Made by a program: the position numbers and the translations under genes
Shown: positions 1 through 7,369 of the stretch, piece after piece
Layout of the letters: every line of letters begins with the position of its first letter
How positions within the stretch are numbered: the first letter of the stretch is position 1
Notes under the pieces: model-generated
The model's database searches: none
What the model was told of the DNA's origin: nothing
Seen by the model: only the letters and a program-made list of their open reading frames with translations
Source of the DNA: Erythrobacter sp.
GTDB taxonomy: Bacteria; Pseudomonadota; Alphaproteobacteria; Sphingomonadales; Sphingomonadaceae
Direction of reading: 5' to 3'
Assembly: GCA_024642335.1 (NCBI GenBank)
Contig: JAHEBH010000023.1
Span: 1-38,764 of the forward strand
Length of the DNA: 38,764 nt

Positions 1-1034
1 GGCGGCAGGTCGCGATCATTGGCGAGTGTTTCGGCAAACCAGTCGAGCGGCGGTGTCCAGAGCGGGTCTTCGTGGATCGTGACGCCCATCTCGCGGGCCA
101 GGTCATGCACATAGTGCAATTCGTCGGCATCGCTGCCCGCCGGGCCTGCGAGCGTGTAGCCCTGCACTTGCGGGGCGGGCAGGTCGCCTTGCAGGTGAAG
201 CTGATGCGCCAGGCAGAAGATGGAGCTGGAATCGAGCCCGCCGCTTACCTGGCAGGCCAGCGGGCCAATGCTGCGCGAGCTTCGCCTGACGCAATCGGTC
301 AGCAGTGCGCGGTAGTGCTCGAAGTATTCCTCGTCGCGCCTGTAGGTGATGCGGATATCGGTCGGCAGGTGCCAATACTGCGTGGCCACCGTCGCGTCGC
401 GTGAGATGCACAGCGTATGCGCCGCCGGAAGGCGCGTGATGCCCTGCCAGATCGTCTCGTCGGGTGAATGCCAGTCTTGCGTCAGCAGTTCGGCCAGATA
501 GCCGTGATTGAGCGCGGGCCGTGCCGGTATGGCCGAAATGATCGCCGCAACCGAAGAAGCGATCAGCACCAGTCGTTCGTCCTGCCAGACAAACAACGGG
601 CGCAGGCCCTGGTGGTCCTTGGCGCAGAACAGCTGCCTGCGTCGTTCATCCCAGATGACAAAGGCGAACTCGCCGTCGAGGTGGAGGCAGCATTCCTTTC
701 CCCATGCTTCGTAGGCGCGCAGGACAAGTTCCGCATCGCTGCGATTGCGCAGTGCCGTCCCGCGTTCCAGGAGCTCGCGGCGCAGCTCATCCCAATTGGT
801 CAAGTAGCCATCCATGACGAGCGTGAGCTGTCCGTCTTCGCTTTGCCAGGGCTGCACTTCCTCCTGCGCTTCGGGCGTGGTGCGCAGCATTGCAGCACCC
901 AAGGCAACCGTCTCGCCCTGCCATGAGGCGCTGCCATCGGGACCCCAATGGACAAGCGGGGCCATCATTGCGGCGATCGGCTGGCGATCCAGCGGCGCGC
1001 CGTCCTTGCGCAGTATGATGGCAATTCCGCTCAA
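1..1034 (-). CDS. Asparagine synthetase-like protein, lasso-peptide cyclase type (C-terminus beyond window)
   Basis: The frame is open to the left edge and shows the first 344 residues. An N-terminal glutaminase-like fold carries HWGPDG at residues 29-34 and DGEFAFVIWD further on. The synthetase domain carries the PP-loop motif SGGLDSSS at about 264-271, which binds ATP to activate a carboxylate. Residue 2 is Ser where true asparagine synthetase B has the catalytic Cys, so glutamine hydrolysis should be lost, as in lasso peptide macrolactam cyclases. I chose a TTG start because GGCGGAG lies 6 bases upstream and the protein then begins MSGIA, as family members do. An ATG at 1136 in the same frame would add 34 residues but has no ribosome site. 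It is divergent from a lasso-type B2 gene, which supports a peptide-modifying role. The family call is firm; the exact substrate is unknown. Confidence 0.85.
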   Translation of the reverse strand, partial: MSGIAIILRKDGAPLDRQPIAAMMAPLVHWGPDGSASWQGETVALGAAMLRTTPEAQEEVQPWQSEDGQLTLVMDGYLTNWDELRRELLERGTALRNRSDAELVLRAYEAWGKECCLHLDGEFAFVIWDERRRQLFCAKDHQGLRPLFVWQDERLVLIASSVAAIISAIPARPALNHGYLAELLTQDWHSPDETIWQGITRLPAAHTLCISRDATVATQYWHLPTDIRITYRRDEEYFEHYRALLTDCVRRSSRSIGPLACQVSGGLDSSSIFCLAHQLHLQGDLPAPQVQGYTLAGPAGSDADELHYVHDLAREMGVTIHEDPLWTPPLDWFAETLANDRDLP

Positions 1035-1108
1035 TACGAACTCCGCCGGGATTTGGCTCTGGTCGGGCCAGTGATTATGCGCTGTGTGCGGGCGCGTAAA
1101 GCTTGTGC

Positions 1109-1126
1109 GCTTGGCCGCTGCCAAGC
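1109..1126. promoter_or_regulatory. Inverted repeat between divergent cyclase and B2 genes (possible operator)
   Basis: GCTTGGC and GCCAAGC form perfect 7-base arms around CGCT, in the only spacer between the two divergent genes. The position fits an operator acting on one or both promoters. No regulator is encoded nearby, so this is an inference from symmetry and location. Confidence 0.35.
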
Positions 1127-1145
1127 CTTGTGACATGATCGGGCC

Positions 1146-1601
1146 ATGGGGCGAGGCGCGAAATCTGTACTTTGGGATGGTAAGGGCTGGGACCCTGGGC
1201 GTCTGGTCTGGACCGCCGCGGCCTCATTCAAGGCGATTGCCGGCCTGGCGCGTGCCCGCATCCTGCTGCACCGGGTGTCCCCACGCGATATCGAGCGGCT
1301 CAATCAGGCTTCGGCGGAATGCCTCGGCGAGGACCCGGATCTGGTCGCAAGGATCGGCTGGCTGATCCCGCGCATTGCCAGGCGCCTTCCCTGGCGTGCC
1401 GATTGCCTTGTGCAGGCGCTGGCAGCGCAGGATTGGCTACGGGCGAAGGGTATCGCCACTTGTATCGTGATCGGTGTCGACAAGCCGTCGGAAGGTGGCT
1501 TCGGTGCCCACGCCTGGCTCAAGCATGGCGACGACATTGTCATTGGCGGCGAGATCGAGCGCTATGCCGTTCTCTTCGATGGCGCGCAGAAGCGGGAATA
1601 G
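1146..1601 (+). CDS. Lasso peptide biosynthesis B2-type protein (transglutaminase-like cysteine peptidase)
   Basis: This 151-residue protein matches the Transglut_core3 / lasso B2 pattern. It has the cysteine block LPWRADCLVQAL with Cys87, the histidine in GFGAHAWL (His122), and an acidic residue just after (Asp129/130), giving a Cys-His-Asp set. In lasso pathways B2 cuts the leader from the precursor so that the cyclase can close the ring. There is no RRE/PqqD (B1) part in this protein, so a separate B1 would be needed; none is seen in the window, and the cluster may continue to the left. The start codon has only a weak ribosome site. It runs divergently from the cyclase-like gene, unlike the usual collinear A-C-B order. 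No precursor peptide could be identified. Confidence 0.82.
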   Translation: MGRGAKSVLWDGKGWDPGRLVWTAAASFKAIAGLARARILLHRVSPRDIERLNQASAECLGEDPDLVARIGWLIPRIARRLPWRADCLVQALAAQDWLRAKGIATCIVIGVDKPSEGGFGAHAWLKHGDDIVIGGEIERYAVLFDGAQKRE

Positions 1602-1713
1602 CGCCCGCCCGGCGGACGTAAGCAAATCGTCAAACATTGCCTGTTATCGACAAACCCACTAGGTAAAACCACGTAGCGAGACGCGGTGTCTTGCAACGGT
1701 CGATGGAGGCTTT

Positions 1714-1983
1714 GTGAAAGCTTCGAACCTTCTTGCCGGCCTTGCGGCCATGACTATGGTTGCCATGCCGGTTGCCGCGCAAGCGGGAACGCGCGCCGGC
1801 GATGCACAGGTGTCCCTGACCGTCTTGTCTGCCCAGGCTCCGGCCGGTGTTTTCGTGCAGGATGGGAAGGAGGATGACAGCATGCTGCTCCTCCTGCTCC
1901 TGCTTCTGGGCGCTGCAGGTGCAGCTGCATTGGCAGCTGGCGGAGCGGCAGAAAACGATTCCTCCCGCGGCACGGGCGGATAG
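1714..1983 (+). CDS. Small secreted/membrane protein with poly-leucine helix, unknown function
   Basis: The gene starts at GTG with GGAGG about 7 bases upstream. The 89-residue product has a clear signal peptide ending near PVAAQA at residues 18-23, a short middle segment, and a very hydrophobic stretch of eight leucines followed by an Ala/Gly helix at about residues 57-80. The tail is short and polar. It lies between the B2 gene and an O-antigen ligase family gene on the same strand, so it may belong to surface polysaccharide assembly. I do not recognise a named family. It does not look like a lasso precursor: it has a cleavable Sec signal and no obvious ring Gly plus Asp/Glu core. Confidence 0.6.
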   Translation: MKASNLLAGLAAMTMVAMPVAAQAGTRAGDAQVSLTVLSAQAPAGVFVQDGKEDDSMLLLLLLLLGAAGAAALAAGGAAENDSSRGTGG

Positions 1984-2048
1984 ATATTCCCAACATTGCC
2001 GCGGCGCATTTTGTGTCGCGCTCCCGGTTTGGCTAAACCTGACTGGCT

Positions 2049-3422
2049 ATGTCAGCGTTGCAGCATGACCAGCCGGTCAACCGGCCAGACCCCAGGCAGA
2101 TGATGGCCAGGATGGCGGCTGGCCCGCTGGCGCATCTGCAAGTCCTGTTGCTGCTGGCCGTGCTGCTGGGCGGAGGCGGCGTGGCCTATGGTCTCGGCAA
2201 TCTGGCAATCCAGCTTGTGGCGCTGGCGCTATTGGCGCTCCATGCAGGGCGCGTGCGCCGGTTCATGGCCGAAGCACCGCGCGGCCTGCTGGTGCTCATC
2301 ATCCTTACGCTGGCGCTGCCTCTGGCCCAGCTGGTTCCGCTGCCGCCTGCAATCTGGCAGGCGCTGCCGGGACGCGAGCTGGCGGTGGAAGCCTATGCGC
2401 TCGCCGGGATTGCATCGGACAGTTGGGCCCCGCTCAGCCTCGACCGGGCGCGAACGCTGGTGGCTTTTTGCGGCCTGCTGGCTCCTGCGACTGTCATTGT
2501 GATCGGCGCCACTCTCGACGGGAGCGAGAAGAGGGTACTGGCACGGACGCTGGTGATCCTGGCGCTGGCGAGTTTTGCCGTGGGCGCTGCGCAACTGCTT
2601 TCCGGCAATCGCGCGGCGATGTTCTATCCCGGTAATGCGCATGCGGATGTACTCTACGCCACATTCGCCAATCGCAATTCCACCGGCCTGTTCTTTGTGG
2701 GCGCGGCGATCCTGACGCTCGCCTTGCAGCGGCGGTTTGATGCCAAGGCACTCATACTGCCGGCCGCGACCATCGTGCTGCTTCTTGTCGGGACGATCCT
2801 CACCCAATCGCGCTCGAGCATGGCCCTTTGGCTGCCGATCGCGCTGTTTCTTGCTGCCCGGTTCTGGTGGACCAAGCTGCACAGGGACGGGACATCCAAG
2901 GCGCGAAGCGAACTGGCGATCATCGTGGGAGGCATAACTGTCGTGGGTCTGATTGCGGGTTCGGCTCTGCTCGGCGGGCGTGCAGAAACGAGTTTCGCGC
3001 GCTTCGCACAATGGGATCCGGCGCGGGCCGAAGTGTGGGAAGATGCCGCCTTTTCCGCCGGGCAATATTGGCCCGCAGGCAGCGGGATGGGGACATTTGA
3101 CGAGGTCTTCCAGATTCATGAATCGCTCGAATATGTTTCTCCGCGCAAGGCGGGGCGGGCGCATAATGACTATCTCGAGATAGCGATCGAGGCGGGTGCT
3201 GTGGGTCTTGCGCTTGTCGTGCTGTGGGCTGTGTGGCTTCTTTCCGCGATGGCAGGAGCGATGCGCTCCGGCCCTGACTGGCGACGGCTGGGAGCAGCCA
3301 CGGCGCTCGGTGCCATCGCACTCCAATCAATTCTCGATTACCCGCTTCGAACCCAGACCATGCTTTGCGTCGCTGCGCTGATGATCGTGCTGCTTCTCCC
3401 TCGCAGGGAGGCGGGCGCATGA
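2049..3422 (+). CDS. O-antigen ligase / Wzy_C family membrane protein
   Basis: This is a 457-residue polytopic inner-membrane protein with about ten or more hydrophobic helices. A long periplasmic loop before the last helices carries the RAHNDYLEIAIEAG motif typical of WaaL/Wzy_C proteins, whose conserved residues act in glycosyl transfer from undecaprenyl-diphosphate. Such proteins either ligate O-antigen to lipid A-core or polymerise capsule or exopolysaccharide; sequence alone does not separate these. The stop codon overlaps the start of the next gene in ATGA, so the two are translationally coupled. UppP at 24.2 kb recycles the same lipid carrier. Confidence 0.9.
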   Translation: MSALQHDQPVNRPDPRQMMARMAAGPLAHLQVLLLLAVLLGGGGVAYGLGNLAIQLVALALLALHAGRVRRFMAEAPRGLLVLIILTLALPLAQLVPLPPAIWQALPGRELAVEAYALAGIASDSWAPLSLDRARTLVAFCGLLAPATVIVIGATLDGSEKRVLARTLVILALASFAVGAAQLLSGNRAAMFYPGNAHADVLYATFANRNSTGLFFVGAAILTLALQRRFDAKALILPAATIVLLLVGTILTQSRSSMALWLPIALFLAARFWWTKLHRDGTSKARSELAIIVGGITVVGLIAGSALLGGRAETSFARFAQWDPARAEVWEDAAFSAGQYWPAGSGMGTFDEVFQIHESLEYVSPRKAGRAHNDYLEIAIEAGAVGLALVVLWAVWLLSAMAGAMRSGPDWRRLGAATALGAIALQSILDYPLRTQTMLCVAALMIVLLLPRREAGA

Positions 3423-3907
3423 TCGGTCGGGTCGCATGGATTGCCTCGCTTGGCGCCATCGCGCTGGTTGCCACATTCGCGCAGCTTGACCGGTCCGCGC
3501 GCTTTGCTCCTCAACTAGCCGCCAGCGTGCCAGCGCCGTTCAGGGGGTTCGCGGCGGAACAGTTGGCCAGGCAGGCGGTTCTCGCGGGGGATGCGGAAGC
3601 GAGCATGCGTGAGGCTCGCGCCTTGCTGCGCGCCCGGCCCATGCCTGCCGAGCACCTTGCACTGCTGGCACGCGCCAATCTGTTGGCGGGCGACGGGGAT
3701 GTGGCGCTTGCCGCCTTGCAGGCCGCCGCTGCGCGCGGCTGGCGCGAACCCTTTGCCCAGCGCGCCATGGCGGAGGCGGCGCTGGAAAGCGGCGATGTCG
3801 AGATAGCGGGACAACGTATTGCTGCGCTTCGCTCCACACAGGCAATCGATCGTGAGGAACTGGCCGAACTCGAGCGGCGGCTCGATGCGCTGCGCGCGCT
3901 CCGTTAA
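3419..3907 (+). CDS. Membrane-anchored TPR-like protein coupled to the O-antigen ligase
   Basis: The ATG overlaps the stop of the preceding gene (ATGA), which fixes the start over a longer in-frame alternative. The 162-residue product has an N-terminal hydrophobic anchor (residues 5-20, WIASLGAIALVATFAQ) followed by Ala/Leu-rich paired helices in the style of tetratricopeptide repeats, for example LARANLLAGDGDVALAALQ. This suggests a periplasmic scaffold that works with the polysaccharide ligase/polymerase. Its stop codon overlaps the stop of lptA on the other strand, sharing bases 3905-3906. No enzyme motif is visible. Confidence 0.75.
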   Translation: MIGRVAWIASLGAIALVATFAQLDRSARFAPQLAASVPAPFRGFAAEQLARQAVLAGDAEASMREARALLRARPMPAEHLALLARANLLAGDGDVALAALQAAAARGWREPFAQRAMAEAALESGDVEIAGQRIAALRSTQAIDREELAELERRLDALRALR

Positions 3908-4500
3908 TCCTGGTCCGGGACGGAGAATGTGCCCGAGACGCGGCCATTTGTGCCGCGATTGGCGGCGGACTGCCCGTCCACACTCGATAGTCCGGTGTTG
4001 AGATCGATCACCAGCCGCCCGCCATTGAGCGTATCGCCGCCACGATTGAGTGTGACGCCGCCCGACATCACGATGATGCGGCGTTGGAGGTCATAGACTG
4101 CAGCAGCTCCGCTGGCCCGTTCATTGCCGCGCGACACGGTTACGCCGCCGCTAGCATCGACGCGCTCGATCGTGAGGCCGCCATTGTCGTGATAGGCCAC
4201 GGTCGTGCGATCTGCCGTCAGCCGCAAATCGCCCTGCCGGATGATGACATTGCCGGAAAAGACCACGCGGTCCTGCCGGTCCTGCAACTCGATCCTGTCG
4301 GCATCGAAATTGACCGGCTGGCTGGAATTGAACCCGGCAATCGTCTGTGCGCCCGCCAGCGATCCGAAACACACAGCCGCCACAGCGCTCGCTATCGCGC
4401 CCCCCGCAAATCCGCGCAGGGCAAGCTTTCCGAGACTGGGACGCGTGGCACTCATGGCAGTATCCGATAGACGATCATGGCTGTCTGGCAAGCTGCTCAT
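3904..4500 (-). CDS. lptA: LptA/OstA-family LPS transport periplasmic protein
   Basis: LptA forms the periplasmic bridge that carries lipopolysaccharide from the inner membrane to the outer-membrane LptDE translocon. The 198-residue product has the OstA-type repeat pattern: FDADRIELQDRQDRVVFSGN, then RLTADRTTVAY and GDTLNGGRLVIDLNTG. A hydrophobic signal-like stretch (about residues 27-51, ending AGAQT) precedes it. The start overlaps the lptC stop in ATGA and has AAGGGAA 6 bases upstream, which supports it over an internal Met at 4455 that would give a more standard signal peptide. lptB does not follow; the operon ends here against the polysaccharide genes. Confidence 0.92.
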   Translation of the reverse strand: MSSLPDSHDRLSDTAMSATRPSLGKLALRGFAGGAIASAVAAVCFGSLAGAQTIAGFNSSQPVNFDADRIELQDRQDRVVFSGNVIIRQGDLRLTADRTTVAYHDNGGLTIERVDASGGVTVSRGNERASGAAAVYDLQRRIIVMSGGVTLNRGGDTLNGGRLVIDLNTGLSSVDGQSAANRGTNGRVSGTFSVPDQD

Positions 4501-5153
4501 CGTATTTCCCTTGGCATGCGCAATTCGCCCGGCACCATTCTCAACTGGGCATTGCCGACCAGAGAGAGCGAGCGTTCGGAAAGGTCTGCGCGGAAATTGT
4601 CGGCCGCGAATGTACCTGCCGGTATCGCGCCTTCCACGCGTCCGGTTCCTGTCAGTGTGCGCGACGGAAGATCAATCACCACATTGCGGGCGAGCAGGCG
4701 GTATCCGTCAGTGGCGTTGAATTCTACCGTACCCGGGATTGTGACCTGCTCGAGATCGATATTGTAGCTGCCAATGGGCGACGAGAGCACAGCAGGGCCA
4801 TCGGGCAGGATGATGCGCGCGACCAGGTCATGCAGCTCCACCACCGGCACGCTGGCGCTCGATTGCACGGCATCACCGGCGGAGACCGAGAACGGGCGCC
4901 CGCGCGAATCCTCGCCGCGATACATGGCATTGTCCATGCGCAGCCGGTCCTGGGCGATGTCCACCTTGTTGCGATCGAGGAGGAAGCTGATCTCTGCATT
5001 GGGCCCGAGCGGCGTGATCAGCATCATGGCTGCAACAACGCCTACGAGAGCCGGCAGCACCACAGCCAGAACGCGGATCAGCCGGTCGAGCGAAGAGCCC
5101 GGCGCGGCGATGGCCTGCCTTCGGTTGCGGATCTTGTCGGCTTCGATCGTCAT
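4497..5153 (-). CDS. lptC: LPS export protein LptC
   Basis: LptC is the single-span inner-membrane partner of LptB2FG that hands LPS to LptA. The 218-residue product has one transmembrane helix near residues 26-46 (LIRVLAVVLPALVGVVAAMM) and a periplasmic beta-jellyroll region. The tail phrase GTFAADNFRADLSERSLSLV is typical of the family, where LptC resembles LptA. It lies 27 bases after the RNase D gene and overlaps lptA by 4 bases, so the three form one operon. This gene order is common in Sphingomonadales. Confidence 0.9.
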   Translation of the reverse strand: MTIEADKIRNRRQAIAAPGSSLDRLIRVLAVVLPALVGVVAAMMLITPLGPNAEISFLLDRNKVDIAQDRLRMDNAMYRGEDSRGRPFSVSAGDAVQSSASVPVVELHDLVARIILPDGPAVLSSPIGSYNIDLEQVTIPGTVEFNATDGYRLLARNVVIDLPSRTLTGTGRVEGAIPAGTFAADNFRADLSERSLSLVGNAQLRMVPGELRMPREIR

Positions 5154-5180
5154 GGCATGCTGCCTTTGTCGCCTGCGAGC

Positions 5181-5798
5181 TTACTCGTGGCTGAAGATAT
5201 CCTTGTCGATCCAGCCAGCCAGGTCGAGCCTGGCGCGTGTGGGCAGGAAATCGAAACAGGCCTGCGCCAATTCAAGCCGCCCCTCCCGCTCGAGCCGGGG
5301 AATGAGTTCCTCACGCAAGCGATGCAGGAAGCGCACATCCGAGGCGGCATATTCGCGCTGCGCGTCGGACAGCTGCTCTGCCCCCCAGTCGCTTGATTGC
5401 TGGGCCTTGGAGATGTCGTCGCCCAGCAATTCATTGATCAGGTTCTTGAGGCCGTGGCGGTCGGTATAGGTGCGCGTCATCTTGCTGGCGATCTTGGTGC
5501 AGAACACCGGTGCCGCGACCACGCCCATATAGTGATAGATCGCTGCAAGGTCGAAACGCGCATAATGGTAGAGCTTCAGGCGGCCGGGATCGGCCAGAAC
5601 CGCCTTCAAATTCGGCGCGTCATAGGCACTGCCATTGGCAAAGCGCACCAGGTGTTCATCGCCATTGCCGTCGCTGATCTGCAGCACGCACAGGCGGTCG
5701 CGGTGGGTGACAAGGCCCATGGTCTCCGTATCGACGGCAACCGGGCCCGGGGCCAGCACATCGGCCGGCAGGTCTTCTTCGTGGAAATATACAGTCAT
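5181..5798 (-). CDS. rnd: Ribonuclease D-like 3'-5' exonuclease
   Basis: This is a DEDD-family exonuclease: DTETMGL (Exo I) near the N-terminus, YHYARFDLAAIY (Exo II), and the Exo III region YAASDVRFLHRLRE with the Tyr and Asp of the DEDDy type. At about 205 residues it holds only the nuclease domain and lacks the HRDC domains of E. coli RNase D, as is usual for the short alphaproteobacterial form. It probably trims the 3' ends of structured RNAs. I prefer the Met at 5798 because the AAGG site is about 10 bases upstream; it sits only one base from the first ATG at 5807. It is the first gene of the lptC-lptA operon. Confidence 0.9.
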   Translation of the reverse strand: MTVYFHEEDLPADVLAPGPVAVDTETMGLVTHRDRLCVLQISDGNGDEHLVRFANGSAYDAPNLKAVLADPGRLKLYHYARFDLAAIYHYMGVVAAPVFCTKIASKMTRTYTDRHGLKNLINELLGDDISKAQQSSDWGAEQLSDAQREYAASDVRFLHRLREELIPRLEREGRLELAQACFDFLPTRARLDLAGWIDKDIFSHE

Positions 5799-5879
5799 AT
5801 GCGACATGCCTTAGGACGATTGGGGAAAGAGGGAAAGAGTGTGCTGGCTGAGCCGATATGCCGGCATTAGGAAAGCATC

Positions 5880-6560
5880 ATGACTGACACGGTCCCAGAC
5901 AGCTGGCGCAGCGCGCTTGATCCGGCGCTGGCAGCGCCAGAAGCCCGCCGTCTGGGCGGCTGGTTGCGGGCGGAGGAAGAGGCCGGCAAGGCCATCTATC
6001 CCCCGCGCGGGCAAAGGCTGCGTGCGCTCGAACTGACACCGCTGGACCAGGTGAAAGTGGTGATCCTGGGGCAGGACCCCTATCACGGGCCGGGGCAGGC
6101 ACATGGCCTGTCCTTCTCTGTGCCGCAAGGCGTGCGCCAGCCTCCTTCGCTGGTGAATATCCTCAAGGAACTGCATGCCGATCTCGGCATCGTGCGGCCC
6201 GATCATGGCAATCTCGAAAGCTGGGCGAAGCAGGGCGTGCTGCTGCTCAACAATGCGCTGACGGTGGAGGCCGGGCAGGCCGGGTCGCACCAGATGCGCG
6301 GCTGGGAAGCGATCACCGATGCGGCAGTGCAGGCCGTGGCCGGGCGCACCGAGCCGTCGGTCTTCATCCTGTGGGGCAGCCACGCACAGAAGAAGGCGCA
6401 GCGGATCGATGCGCTCAAGAGCGGGCGGCACCTCGTCATAAGTTCCCCGCACCCGAGTCCCTTGTCCGCCCATCGCGGTTTTTTCGGTTCCAGGCCCTTC
6501 AGCCAGTCCAATGCCTTCCTTGAAGCAAACGGCAGGGACGCTGTGGACTGGAGCCTGTGA
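5880..6560 (+). CDS. ung: Uracil-DNA glycosylase (family 1)
   Basis: The enzyme removes uracil from DNA as the first step of base excision repair. The 226-residue protein has the water-activating motif GQDPYHG at 64-70 (Asp66 catalytic), the uracil-contact region LLLNNALTV at 121-129, and the minor-groove loop HPSPLSAHRGF near 191-201. Length is normal for the family. The ATG is preceded by AGGAAAG. It is divergent from the RNase D operon, and a GNAT gene follows 12 bases later, probably co-transcribed. Confidence 0.97.
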   Translation: MTDTVPDSWRSALDPALAAPEARRLGGWLRAEEEAGKAIYPPRGQRLRALELTPLDQVKVVILGQDPYHGPGQAHGLSFSVPQGVRQPPSLVNILKELHADLGIVRPDHGNLESWAKQGVLLLNNALTVEAGQAGSHQMRGWEAITDAAVQAVAGRTEPSVFILWGSHAQKKAQRIDALKSGRHLVISSPHPSPLSAHRGFFGSRPFSQSNAFLEANGRDAVDWSL

Positions 6561-6572
6561 GGTGGGGGGCAC

Positions 6573-7136
6573 ATGCCGATTCAGCTGATCGAACCGACAC
6601 GCGACCACCTGCCGTCCTACGTGGCCGCGCTCGATCGTGGATGGTCGCCCAACAATATTGATCCCGAGCGCCATCGGCTGCGCGAATTGCGCGAGATTGC
6701 CGAGGATCCAGGCCTCTACCTCTCCCGCATGACCGATCGCGATGCCAGTGCGGGCGATGTCGAGTTGCCCGATGGCAGTTTCGTCAAACGCATACCGGGA
6801 ATCCGACGTTGGATCTGGGACGGCGAGTTCTGCGGCAATATCGGTTTCCGCTGGCAGCCGGGAACGGAGGAGCTGCCGCCCCACCTGCTTGGCCATATCG
6901 GCTATGCAGTGGTGCCTTGGAAACAGGGTAGGGGGCTGGCGGCCTGGGCGGTGCGTGAAATCCTGCCCGAGGCGAGGGCGCTCGGCATGCGCTGGATCAC
7001 CATCACCACCGATACGGACAATATTGCTTCCCGGCGCACGATCGAGAATGCGGGCGGATACCATACACACACGGCCCAAAAACCCGCCGCCTATCAGGAT
7101 GGCGATACGATCGAGTGGTTCCGGATCGACCTGTAG
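6573..7136 (+). CDS. GNAT-family N-acetyltransferase
   Basis: This 187-residue acyl-CoA transferase shows the GNAT core: a beta strand HIGYAVVPWKQGRGLAAWAV that carries the Q/RxxGxG/A acetyl-CoA loop (KQGRGLA), then TDTDNIASRRTIENAGG, the typical motif B region before the last strands. The substrate cannot be told; relatives are annotated as predicted acetyltransferases. It starts 12 bases after ung with GGTGGGG upstream, so the two are likely one transcript, though a functional link is not implied. Confidence 0.88.
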   Translation: MPIQLIEPTRDHLPSYVAALDRGWSPNNIDPERHRLRELREIAEDPGLYLSRMTDRDASAGDVELPDGSFVKRIPGIRRWIWDGEFCGNIGFRWQPGTEELPPHLLGHIGYAVVPWKQGRGLAAWAVREILPEARALGMRWITITTDTDNIASRRTIENAGGYHTHTAQKPAAYQDGDTIEWFRIDL

Positions 7137-7267
7137 GCGCCTCGGGACCCCGCCCCGCTTTACACATTTAACACGGTGCAAAGGAACAAAACCCCTGTAA
7201 CCCGAAATCAGGCCGGCATTGCGAAAGAGCGTCCATGTTTTGACAGACGCCAGGTCTGTAGGACAGC

Positions 7268-7369
7268 ATGATCTGCATGGCAGGGAATGAAGTCCGCAAG
7301 GCGCTGCTAGGGCGGCTGAATGAGCTGGACAGGCCCGATGAGATGGGCGCCCAGGGCTGCGCTGGTTAA
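7268..7369 (+). CDS. Possible 33-residue small ORF
   Basis: An ATG with AGGA about 5 bases upstream opens a 33-codon frame rich in charged residues (start MICMAGNEVRKALLGRLNEL) that could form an amphipathic helix. Its TAA overlaps the stop of the diguanylate cyclase on the other strand, sharing 7367-7368. It sits in the 229-base gap after the GNAT gene. No homolog is known to me, and chance is possible at this length. Confidence 0.25.
   Translation: MICMAGNEVRKALLGRLNELDRPDEMGAQGCAG

Noticed and set aside
1714-1983. Lasso precursor candidate next to the B2 gene
   Set aside because: It has a Sec signal peptide and a second hydrophobic helix, and no leader/core pattern.
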